Positions 1-10,361 of a stretch of 64,000 nt of DNA are shown here, piece after piece. A model generated the notes under the pieces. That model ran no database searches, was not told where the DNA came from, and worked only from the letters and a program-made list of their open reading frames with translations. This stretch comes from Gymnopilus junonius. Lineage: Eukaryota; Basidiomycota; Agaricomycetes; Agaricales; Galerinaceae. A program made the translations under genes and the position numbers. Each line of letters starts with the position of its first letter. Position 1 is the stretch's first letter. The stretch is taken from NCBI GenBank assembly GCA_015501075.1, contig JADNYJ010000072.1, positions 62,001-126,000 of the forward strand, given 5' to 3'.

Positions 1-288
1 CCTAGATTCGAGTGGACAGTAAGAAATCACACTATACTGTAATGTAAAGAGAATAAAGACGTCACTCGCCTCGTTTGTAATCGTTGAAGAAATATGGGGA
101 AATCGCCCGCTAAACCACCTTCTTGCTTCGTACATGCTGAACGTGAGTGTATCGAGATACTCGTCAGAGTCATCATTGGCCGTGGCGTGTTGTTCTTCAT
201 GTGAATGAGATAAACTTTTTAGACTTGCTGTGTACAATTCGTATTCGGCGTCGCCGAGGCTGGCTAAGGGGATAGAAAGTTTCCTCAT
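1..288 (-). pseudogene. 5' exon of a Crinkler/RHS-type gene, cut by the window edge
   Basis: The start codon is at 286-288 on the minus strand. The reading frame runs toward position 1 and encodes the same first exon, beginning MRKLSIPLASLGDAEYEL, as the intact gene at 25506-27748. The exon ends at the same GC-type donor (GCGAGTGACG on the minus strand), and bases 1-2 onward correspond to the last bases of the first intron. Position 1 pairs with 25793 and homology is unbroken at the edge, so a longer or complete copy of the gene may lie to the left. The two exons differ by a few substitutions, for example Asp/Glu and Met/Val changes. Whether this copy is functional cannot be judged from the window. 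Confidence 0.6.
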
Positions 289-559
289 CGCGTAAATACA
301 ACGCTTGCAATGAAGACAAGAAAGGAGAATATTGTAATCAATTAATTAAAGCGGAGCGGGCTTTAAACTTCTTACGTAGTCCGTTTCAAATCCAACTGAA
401 ACTCCTTTCCCTTCAATGAGTCGCAGCTTCATGTCAGAAGATACTGATATATTTTCAACGACACTTTGCACCGCGGGGGCTGTTAGCTATATTTCTTAAC
501 AATATTTGATCTTTAAACCCTTTTCATCGTATCCACCATATCAACAACATCCACGCTCC

Positions 560-909
560 TCTGTGTCGTTCTTAGCGCGGAAGGAGATGTAAGGATCAAC
601 ATTCTTTGTTGCTCTGAGGCTCATCAGCCGCCCTCAGAATGGGAAAAGTGTCGACAGCTCGTTGGCATTTGTTCAAGGTATGCCACCCTGTTTGATTCAT
701 GACGAATGTCGAGTGAACACCAATGAAGTTTTAGCAGCGCCATCTGATCATGAGTTAGCTCGTGCAGACTTACAAGCTAGATATCATGAATACTGCTCAC
801 CACTTATCTTGGGCTTCCCGACGCGACAGAATACATTGCCCTTCATCGCGAGTGCTGGGGTCGCCCTATTGATCATTCTGTCACAAGCCTTCCGAATGAC
901 CTGGTTCCC
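560..909 (+). pseudogene. Fragment of a Crinkler/RHS-type gene (exon 2 and following intron)
   Basis: The stretch around 600-675 aligns with exon 2 of the Crinkler/RHS-type copy at 23833-24881 and of the intact gene (the region ending in a Ser-Leu-Ala-Phe/Tyr motif). It continues into the intron that begins GTATGCC. The fragment ends at the inverted-repeat boundary before any P-loop region. A 109-codon open frame from 662 (TTG) is mostly translated intron and is not taken as a real protein. The mirror fragment is on the minus strand at about 24882-25240. Confidence 0.5.
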
Positions 910-1217
910 TCATCTAGCCATGAAGTGCGCATGCGAAGTGAGGGTCATGTCGCATTTCAAGTTACCCACGCCTCCGCTTTCTCCTTTCTAAATTGAACAC
1001 ACCTTTTCAAAAATCCCGACTCCTCCTCTCCTTTCCGAACAGAGAGCAGCAAATAGCAGGATGGATCTGATTCAGATGTGTCGCTTCCTCCTTTTTCTGT
1101 ACTCTATCATCTTTCTTCCTTCCTCGTTGCTGTTCTCATTCTCAATCACGGTCGCCTCAGCCTTACAGTCGACCAATCTACAGCTACTAGTACTAGATCA
1201 CTGTTCAAATTCGAAGG

Positions 1218-4215
1218 ATGTCATTGCCTCATCCATACCATCGCCACCATCTCGATCCCAACCCAAGGCCCGTTCCTATTTTCGATTCCGATGAAGACCA
1301 GCAGGACCGATCTCATTCGAGGCAGACTCGGAGGGCACTCCGCGTGCTGAACCCGTCCGAGTCAACTTGTTCGCTGGGGAGTGTTAGTATTAGTGATAGC
1401 GGCTGTGCGGTGTCGTCGCCGTCGCTCTCAATAGCCCATCCGCGGTTGCTCTCGCCTTCGCCCTCCCGCCCTCACTCTGTCTCCACGTCATTCTCCCCCT
1501 CAGCTTCTCCTTCCACCCATACTTCTCCTCTTCTATCCCCTCCCCTCTCACCCTCTCCACCCCTCCCATCCAACCACCAGAACCATAAGCAAAAACAAGC
1601 AGAGTTAAGCAACAAGATCAAACGCCGCCGACGCGCTTTTGCAGATGCTATAGCACAAGCTGCGGGAGAGGGCGGGATCCGTATACGCAGCCGTATCGGT
1701 ATGCATATGCTGCTGCTGGGTCTTTGCGGCGTGTTCGGGATGGGCAGCAGGATCAGCGTTATTCAAGCCCCAGACAAAGCCAGGTTCAAGATTTAGCCGA
1801 GATGGGGATCGTGTGCGTCTTCTGCGACTTTGACCTCCACGCTCCCGCCGTATGAGGAGTGTGGTTTGGGTGAGGACGAAGATGTCGTCGTTATATCTCC
1901 TGAGGGTGCCGGTGCTGGTGACCATGATCATCCGCAGCTTCAAGTTCCTCAACGTGCTGTGCTGTCTAATTCTCACTCCCAACGCCGTCTGCACTCTCGG
2001 TCTCAGTATCTGTCTCACCATCATATACAGCCGCTAGCGCATCTCCATCCGCCTACGCCTCCCCCTTCCTGTCCTCGTCCTGCTGAGAGGGAGAAAGAGA
2101 ATGACGCAGGGTTATCGTATCTCGCCCCTACCCCTTCTACTCAAGTACCAGCAGCACCAGCAGCTCCTGTCCAAGACATACATTCTCCCCGGCCGAAGAG
2201 GGAGACGAAGCTTAAGCTCAAGTTGTGGATATAAGGCCTCTGTCGATTCATAGCAAGCGGGCACAGGAGCGGGAGCAGCAATCATACCAGCAGCAGTCAT
2301 ACCGTGATCCTTCGCCAGAGCATTGGCATAGCGCAGACTATGGGGGTGGTGGTAGATACTACGACCACGACTACGACTCACAGGCGTATGGGTATCAACA
2401 GCCAACTCAACTTCAACACTCGTATGCGTATCCGTACACGTATCCGCCTCCTGCTTTGCGTCCAGCCCAGTACAACCCCCGTTATGCACCTTTGCCCACC
2501 CCCATGCTGATGCCGATGCCGCCTCCGCTAGCTGCCCACCCTCACCCCCATTTGACCAGTTATAGTCATGGCGGGATGGTGCCCACTGCTTCTGTTCCTG
2601 CTTCTGCTTCTGCTTCTGCTTCTCGTTCGCGATATCATGGGGCTTATGGTGCCCAGCCTCTTTCTGCCCATCGTCACCGCCAACAGCAACAGCAGCAAGA
2701 ACAGCCACACCGCCGTCAGCAAGAACAGCATCCTCCGTCGTTGAGGCCCTCGTATGAGCCCTCAGCTTCCAAGTATTCAGATGCAGCTTCAGCTTCGACT
2801 TGGGCTTACTCGGACGTTTACCCACCTCAGCCTCAGCCTCAGCCTCCGCGGTCTCAGCCTCAATCTCATCCTCACCCTACATCTCAATCATACTCCTGTC
2901 CTCACCCTATATCTCAACCATACTCCAATTCTTATTCTTCTTCTACGCCCACACCCGCACCTCCAAACCGAAACCCCATCAGAACCAGCAGGAGTCATGC
3001 TCCGCCGGTTGTAAAGTTGAGCGTGGATGGGTTGTCGTATGTTGATGCTGATGGTGATGGTGTTTGGGAGGGTGGAAATGTTGGGGGAGGAGGTGCTTGT
3101 GCTGGTGGACGTGGAGGATGTGACGGTGCTGGTGGAGGTGCTCGAGGAGGTGTGGGTGTGGTGGGTATGGGTGCTGCTGCTGCCAGGCATGTTGGTGACG
3201 GAGCTATTGGTGAAGGCAACGCTGGTGCTCAACCGCGTCATCGAGGTCAAGGACAACCTCAACCTCAAATGCGTTCTCGAGATCCCCAGCGTCAACCTCA
3301 GCGTCAGCTTGTGAGAGCTGCAGAAACATATCGCGTTCCATCCCAAGCTCAAGCACGCTCTACACGACCTGTGGATGTGAATGTAGTTATCTCTCAACAG
3401 CCGCGTCACCATCCAGGGATGACGGCATCACTGTCGACCTCAATGGCTACTTCCGCTTCAAAGTCGCAGTCAGGACCAACTTCAGGCCGAGCGTGGTCAT
3501 CGACGGCAACAGCGGCGGGGAGGATGAAGACGACAACGAGAAAGAAAACGGCAAAAAACCCAAAAGGTCTCCCATTTGACTCGGAGGGGAGGAGAGAATG
3601 GAGTACGGACTTGTGTGCGTTTTGCGATGATAATCTCGGGACGTGTGAGTTGGTCTTTTTTTCTTTGATTTTTTTTGGGGGAGGGATTTGATTTTTTATT
3701 CTTATTCTTTTCCGTCTTTCTTTTATCCTAAATACTAACCCCCCTCTCTCTATCTTTGCCTACAGGCTGCAACGCCCTCTGGTGCCCATGCATGGTGTAT
3801 GCGGGGAATAAAGCGCGAGTGGAGTATCTTGATGAGAAGGATGGGGTGTTGCCTGATGAGGAGCGGGGTACGTGCAGTGGGGATTGTTGGATCCATGGGC
3901 TGTTGACTGTTTTCACGGGGTGTGTGGGCGGGTGGGTTCTTCAGGTGGGTCTTACTTACTTCCTTTGTCCTCTGTCCTCTGTCCTCTATATTCTCTCTCT
4001 TATCCAAACATTTCCACTGACTTCTTCCTTACTTTTTTCTCTTCAACTCGTAGATCCCAACCCGCACCTCCATCCGACACCGATACGCTATCGCAGGTGA
4101 TGGACTGGACGATTGTTGCGCGGTGATGTGTTGTTGTGCGCCGTGTGCGCTTGCGCAGGAGAGGAGGGAGATCGAGTTGGAGGAGGGGTGGAGGAAGAGG
4201 AGGAGGGGACGATAG
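1218..4215 (+). pseudogene. PLAC8-domain gene, copy A (frameshifted 5' exon)
   Basis: First of three tandem copies. Exon 1 runs 1218-3644, exon 2 3766-3944 and exon 3 4054-4215. The C-terminal 130 residues or so form a Cys-rich PLAC8 domain: DLCAFCDDNLGTC, CNALWCPC, GTCSGDCWIHG and DDCCAVMCCCAPCALAQ. Upstream is a very long Ser/Pro/Gln/His/Tyr-rich, probably disordered region. Compared with intact copy C, exon 1 has several single-base losses (near 1672, 1806 and 1828, and one T missing near 2224) that break the frame into pieces 1218-1796, 1830-2234 and 2225-3691. Most lie in C/G or T runs, so consensus error is as likely as true decay. The 5' exon has clearly diverged from B and C, while exons 2-3 and the 3' flank are practically identical to B. 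Confidence 0.75.
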
Positions 4216-4744
4216 GGTTTGAGAGGGTTTGATATATTTGAATGAATAACCCCAGAAGGGAAGGGAATAGCCAAAAAAGGGATAGTGCGGTGAAAGAGAG
4301 AGAAGTAACTGTCTGTTTTCTGGTCACCTTTTATTCAGACTGACATAGTTTCCCCTCCCCCGAAGGGCGAGAACAGGGGAAACAGAGTTAGTAGTGACCA
4401 TGGTGCGTAATCTCACCTTTTCAGTCACATTTTCATTGGCCTGGTGCTGTCAGCTGTCTAATTAAATGTTGGAGTTAGAGACCTGTATTCATCTGAAAAT
4501 AAAGGAGGCATCTACTAACCTTGATCTATTCCTTGTTCGCTTTTGTGGTTCGCTTTCGCTGTTCCCTTCTCCCTCACTCCTCTAGCGGCCATCTAATCAA
4601 GCCTTCGATTTAAACACTTGTACAATGCGGAAAATATAGGATATATTTACGAACATTGATATTTTCTTATTCTTGGGCTTTCTTCAAATCAATGCATCAA
4701 GAGTAAATTTGGATCGAGTATATTTTCGTCAATGGCCATTTTTG

Positions 4745-5040
4745 CGAGGATGGCGAAAGGCCCTGATGCACTATTCAAGTCAGCCACCCGAAACAAAGTA
4801 ACAAAATTTCATGCTTACCTCACTATAACTTGCTCATTCATCCTTCCTTCATTCTTCGTTTGTGGCCAATTCTTTTCCTTCTTCCAAGTCCTCGGCTTTC
4901 TCGCCACCTTTGTCCTAATTATCAAGTCAACCACTCGAAACAAAGTCACAAATCATTATGCTTACCTTACTATGACTCGCGCATTCTTCCTTCCTTCATT
5001 CTTCATCTTTAGTCGACCTTTCTTGCCCTCGAAATTATCA
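4745..5040 (-). repeat. Two tandem exon-intron-like modules inside spacer 1
   Basis: Two roughly 110-bp blocks (about 4776-4870 and 4920-5015) are direct repeats. On the minus strand each reads as a Lys/Arg-rich open segment followed by GTAAGC and a short intron-like stretch with a GGTTGAC or GGCTGAC branch-like site and a TAG acceptor. The open segments can be joined in one frame, with shared elements such as KNEGR and VIVR. The same arrangement occurs in spacer 2 near 13930-14225. The family is not recognised and expression is unproven. Confidence 0.35.
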
Positions 5041-7702
5041 AGTTGAGCATTGGAAACAATTACATGACTCACCTTGTTTCCCTGTCAATGTTGGCTCTGT
5101 TGACCTATCAAAATATCCAGTAAGCACACCTACTTGGATGAAATAAGGATTCTTTTGACTCACCAGACCATTCAAGTTGACACACATTAGAGCAAGTATG
5201 GACAGACAACGCAAAATACTGGCAGAGTTTCGCCATAATGATGGGAGAGAGCAACAAAGACGACTCAAATTTCTCTCGGCTTTTTCATAACTTCCATTGC
5301 TTCTTTTCTCTTCCGCTCATCGCATATTCAGAAGCACCTCCGAGTTTTCTCACCATACCTTCCCGGATATCAATGCTACCATTACGATATTTCATTTCAA
5401 TTCTCAACAATCTCACCTCTGACGTCTTTTGCCACATCCCAATCTTCTCCCTCAGTCTCTTCTCAATCGGAGTCATTCCATATCCCAGAGTTGCCTTCTA
5501 AATATATTTTTCTCATCAGGACTCCTGAAAATACACATCGTCTCATCCACCAAATCTTAGACTTCATCACTCTTCTTCGGATTTAGTTCCTGACTAGTAG
5601 TCTTGGAGTTACATACCAAAGTTTGATCCCAGGTGCTTCTTTGCATGTGCTGCGCTGCAGCAGCTGCAATTTGTTCTCTTTCCATCTGTCTCTCAAAATT
5701 ATATCACTTGGAACATTGGCATCTATGTCTTTGATATAAGGCCTATTTGAACCTCTCAATGCTGCAATAGCGTTATGGAATTCAAATTCCTCACTTCCAT
5801 CCTATTTTTAAGTCCGTATCCACACAAGCCCGAAGTGACTTCCTGAGCGCTGCTAAACAACAAATATTTCATTCCATCATCTTCTGAATCATCATCTCCA
5901 TATTCTGATTTGTTCTAGCCTTTAAACCTGACAAGAGTTCTGGTAACTGCTGGGTTAGGCCAAGCTGCCCCGGGCCCAGGCGGTCACATCCAGATGCGCT
6001 GCTGTGTGCACTGCCACTGATGGGTCTAGCCTAGACTACTGTAATCTATGTGATCTAATCTACCAGTCTGTACCTATCCAATCCGAATGGGCTGAATGGC
6101 TAGCCTGGCTCGCCAGTCGATCAAATGATCAGAGAAGTGGCAAACGTACTTTTCATATTGCCAGAGTTGGGCTGTCTAAGAGCTGGGTGATTTGGAGGAA
6201 GAGCACAAATCTCAATATGTGAAATGATGGAAATGATCAACCATCCTCTCCTCTATACCCATTTCTGCTCCAAGAAGCACTCATTTTTCCGGTATAATGT
6301 AATATTCAGCTGTTGCAAGTGGTGCTTCAGCTCGGCAAATAAGATGAATGAGATGAATGGAGTATCATTTCTTGCTGACATATCCAAGATGTGTCTGGTC
6401 ATTTAAACACTGTACGACATGAATTGAGTGTGCTAGTCTAGTTCCCTGCTACGTAGTGCACAAATCTCTAAGTAAATAATGACGAGAGTGAGAGGAATCT
6501 ATTCTAAAAATAGTTCACTGGCAGTAGTATGTCTGCAAGTGCATACGCTGTGAACATTTTCACATTCACTAAATCTTTCAGCATGAAATGAATTTAGTGT
6601 AGAGAAACAGGACTCAAAGAGCTAAATTATGAATTGAGATCAAAGATCAAAGGTTCGGTATAGACGATACCAGATAAAGAGTTTGAGTTATCTAATCTCT
6701 TCAATATGCCCATCAGGCGCTCATCAACTCCTTCGCAACTTCCTTGTTACCCCTTCAAAACCCTGATTGCCTCTTCCAGTTGAAAAGAATTATAGCCAAA
6801 TGCAATGGTTTATTAACTTACTGAGATGCTGGACCCAAAGATTGGCCCTCGATGAATGAGAATTGCCGATCTCCTCCATACACATCTGATGGCTTGACAA
6901 CAGTACTGTCAATGTTCGCCATTGCGGAATAATCCACTTTGCACATCATAGTGCTAGAAGAATAGTCGGCTAATTATCCGACAGAATAGGACATGGAACA
7001 AGTCCAATGTTTCAGTACAAAAAATTTCAAAGATACGGAGCTCGGAACGCACACGCATCTCCCGTCTCTTCTCCTCCGTTCCCAATTCCACGCTTGCATA
7101 AAAATTACCGCACAAATCGCACTTCTTCTGTACTCGGGTCCGGTGTACGTTATCCATCAAACGTACTAAGAAGCTCGAAATTTTCGCCGCTAGCAGTGGA
7201 AGAGCATATGAAACGATTCTTTCTGTTGTTTATGATTTCTTCGAAGTGGCTTGTTTCTGTTTCTCATCAATTTCGACTGGTATTGTTGTTTCATCTCTGA
7301 CAGCATGAAGCTTCTGTAATGCTCGGATGAATTATGAACTTCGCTATTGGCACCTCTGAGATATTGAACTCTCGAGATTGAATGGGACGGAATCAGAGTG
7401 AAGTTGCAGATCCAAGCTCAGAGATGAAAATCTTAAAGTCAAACACTCTCTCAAGTCAAGAACATGATTTCAATCTCACTACAAATCTATTCCAAATCAC
7501 TGGAATGTGTAGTCAATAGCAGTGGAATGGCAATCCAAATCCCATTCGAAAGGACGAGCACATGTCCGTCATTCCATCATTTTTGGCAAGTCCGATCACC
7601 CTCACACCGATTCATTTGCTCGCTTGCACGTCCCGGATCCGAATCACTTCCATTACGCTAGGAGCTTCCTTAGCTCTCACTAAATACAGGCAGGCTTAGA
7701 AA

Positions 7703-7712
7703 CGTATATAAG
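7703..7712 (+). promoter_or_regulatory. TATA box of an unrecognised intron-dense transcription unit
   Basis: The sequence GTATATAAGC lies just ahead of a pyrimidine-rich stretch and a run of GTAAGT/GTGAGT donors with nearby CAG/TAG acceptors (first donor about 7857). The copy in spacer 2 at about 16886 keeps the element. It probably marks the start of a + strand transcript that runs into the hairpin array. No convincing long coding frame follows. Confidence 0.4.
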
Positions 7713-8269
7713 CTACGTCGAACTCGTTGGTTTATTCCCCAGCATTCGGTCTTCCCTCTTCACCTCTTCGACACTTTGCTACATCTCCTCCTCCACCTTT
7801 TCTCGACCTTCGTGTTGCTTGCCACTGGGAGCTGAAGACGACAACCATCAGAGGCAGTAAGTATTTCCACCCGTGTTCTCGCTTGCCCTTTACTCATGAG
7901 ATGCCACCAGAACTGCAAGAATGACACAAGGTAAGCAACATTGTGTACTCAAGGGCGGACGGATACCCACTCCAGCGATGTAGAACCCGACCGCCTGACA
8001 CAGACATCCCTTTGTGAGTTCTGCAGTCGAATCACAGTGCACACCGCCTCAGCGACGCTGACCCTGACGTTTCCCAGATATCCCCACCACAACGACCAGG
8101 CGCGCGTTGACAGCGCGAAGGAGCATGCTAGAGGGATGAAAGGTAAGCATCGAATTGTAATTCGCAGACGCAAGTCGACTTACCTAGCCAGATCGCTTCT
8201 GATTCGAACGCATGCGGCGGTGGCGGTGGCGGCGGTGAGGGTTTGCGAACACGGCTAGAGGAAGTAACA

Positions 8270-9900
8270 AGGTGAGTATCTCGAGCAGATCAATATGGAA
8301 CTGAAAACTTGCCACCCTCAGCGAGCAGCACTGGCTCCGACTTTTCGGCCAGCTGTACGTGCTCCTCGCATCCTTGCAGCTCGGTATCCTGACGTAACTC
8401 GACAGTCGAGCAAGATCAGCAAGATCTCGACTGGAAATAGTCGAGACCGCTGTCCATGGGCGAGCTAATAAAGGAAAAATAAGTACATGAGCAATAATCA
8501 AAGAAAGACCAACACTGACCGCGTTCATCTCGACCCTAGCACGCCGCCTCACACCTCTAGAAGAGAGGTATGACGAACAGGAGTCGGTCGCGGCGGGCGC
8601 GCTCCTCCAAACTGCCTGTAAGTCCTTCCTCCTCCTCTATTCCTCCTACGCCCTTTCGTACACCCATTGCAGATACTTGGCGAGTTCGAACGCGTAAACC
8701 TCGACTGGAAATAGTCGAGACGGCTGTCTATGGTCAAATAAAGGCTGGGTAAGAATGTGAGGAATGGTCCAGAGTGAATAGTGACTCACCACGTACTTCT
8801 AGACCCCAGCACGGAGCCGCCTCACCACCAGAAGAGAGGCATGACGAACAGGAGTCGGTGGCAGCGAGCACGCCGCCCTGACACTGCCTGTACGTCCCAC
8901 CCTCGTCCTCAGTTCCTCCCTCTGCATCCCAACACCGTCACAGACTCGTTGGCGACTCCGAACGCAACTCCGAATGTACAGATCTCGACAACTTGCTGTA
9001 GTCGAGGCAGCTGTCGATGCAGGTGGTGGATGGAAGGCAGCACCGTGACGTTGAGGCGAGAGAGAGGCGGTGTGTGGGTAGTGGAAGAGAGCAAGCTAGA
9101 GAAGCCAGATGGGTGAGTCGAGCGGTCACAAAGGAATCATCGGATGTCACTTACCAACATAGGGATTTCTTTCCGAGAAGAGGGAGCGACAAGAGTCAGT
9201 GGCGGCATATACGCTCCTCCACTTGGGCTGTAGGTTCCCGCCTTGTTCTCAACTCCTCCTGTACCGTCCTAACCCCCAATTGTGCACTGCAGGCCGCAGT
9301 CGACTCTGATCGGGTAGATCTCGACCACAGCAAGTAGTTGAGACCGCTACCGATGCGCTTGACGATTGTGCGGTGGATAAAAGGCGGCAGCGTGACATTG
9401 AGGCGAGAGGGAGATGGTGGGTGATGGAAGAGGATGGGCTGATGAGATAGAGGTGAGCACATGAGGCGAAACGAGAGCTTCCAATGTCACTTACCGCATT
9501 GGAACTAGGTCCGCCAGAGGAAAGGAACGACAGGAGTCGGTAGCGGTGGATACACCCCTGCACATCGTAAGTCCTCCATTCGTCCTCAGGTCCTCCCGAC
9601 CCCTCACTTCCTCATCGCAGGCTGCTGCCGATGCCGAACGTGTATGTCTGGACAGCTTCCCGTAGTCCAGACCACTGGCCGTGCTCGTGTCGAGTGGGTG
9701 ACGCATGCAAGGGGTGCATGGTGATGCGAGGGAGAGAGTGCACTGAGTAGAACATAGGAGGTGAGTAAACGCACTTTAGAATGAAAAGTTGGCAGAAAAA
9801 CATACCTTGGCTTCGGCCTGTACCCGCCACAAATGCCTTTGCCACCAGGAAGCGGCTCGCTGCGGATATCTCTATCGGTAACGCACTGTGAAGATCAAGG
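8270..9900 (+). repeat. Array of about 300-bp exon/intron units with conserved hairpins (copy 1)
   Basis: At least five degenerate units follow one another. Each has an exon-like segment encoding a variant of ERQESVAA; a 54-63 nt intron with a pyrimidine-rich acceptor (for example 8618-8672, 9230-9292, 9567-9620); a second exon-like segment encoding a variant of VVETAVDA; and a second intron ending near the next unit. Each unit carries an inverted repeat of type CTCGAC...GTCGAG (8426-8445, 8700-8719, 8984-9006, 9320-9342, 9646-9672). Frames are partly broken. The array could be a decayed multi-exon gene or a non-coding transcript. An exact second copy lies at about 17450-19075. Confidence 0.5.
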
Positions 9901-10361
9901 CCGCTCCCAATGCTGAAGACACCTTGTTGGTTGAGAGACGGGGGCGAGAGAGAGAGAGCTGAAAAAAGAACGGTAAGTAAGAACCTTGAAGTGAAAGATG
10001 ATCATGAGAAACTTACAGAAAGGTCCGACATGAAAAACTTCAGAAAGAATAAGTGCAGAGGAGACGGCGTGCTGGACAAAAGACAGGTCCACAGCGCCAA
10101 GTTGCCGCATATTTCGATTTACCCACGGCCCGTTCTCCTTTCCCGCCGCCGCCTCCTTGCTGAAAGACAACGCCGACTGCTCCTATCGTTTCTGAAGACA
10201 GAGCGGCAAACAGCAGGATGGCAGTGATTCAGATGTGTCGCCTCTTTTTCTGTACTGTATCATCTTTTTTCCTTCCTCGTTGCTGTTCTCATTCTCATTC
10301 TCAGTCGCAGTCGCCTCAGTCTTACAGTCGACCAATCTACAGCTAGACCACTCTGCAAAAA

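Larger units (their letters stand above)
1..909. repeat. Left arm of a roughly 0.9-kb inverted repeat flanking the PLAC8 array
   Basis: Read in reverse complement, this segment matches 24882-25793 almost base for base, with a few substitutions and small indels. Homology stops at about 909, where CTGGTTCCC is followed by unrelated sequence, and is still intact at position 1. The arm contains the first exon of a Crinkler/RHS-type gene on the minus strand (1-288) and, head to head with it, a fragment of the second exon and following intron of another copy on the plus strand (about 560-909). Confidence 0.85.
4216..10361. repeat. Spacer 1 of the PLAC8 tandem array (duplicated at 13402-19534)
   Basis: This roughly 6.1-kb spacer is repeated almost exactly between copies B and C. 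No conserved protein is recognised in it. From 4216 to about 7660 it is AT-rich and holds a minus-strand direct repeat of exon-like modules (4745-5040). From about 7690 to 10000 it is GC-richer, starts with a TATA box and is packed with GT-AG intron-like segments and hairpins. The two spacers differ by scattered CpG transitions and, in spacer 2 between about 16870 and 18190, by many one- or two-base deletions. Confidence 0.85.

Noticed and set aside
662..991. 109-codon open frame starting MAFVQGMPPC
   Set aside because: It opens at a TTG, runs mainly through the intron of a Crinkler/RHS-type fragment and crosses the inverted-repeat boundary. Its mirror on the minus strand at 24863-25129 is likewise a shadow.
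8184..9845. Several 60-180 codon minus-strand frames in the hairpin array
   Set aside because: They arise from pyrimidine-rich introns and repeated units read backwards. Splice signals with acceptor pyrimidine tracts are better on the + strand.
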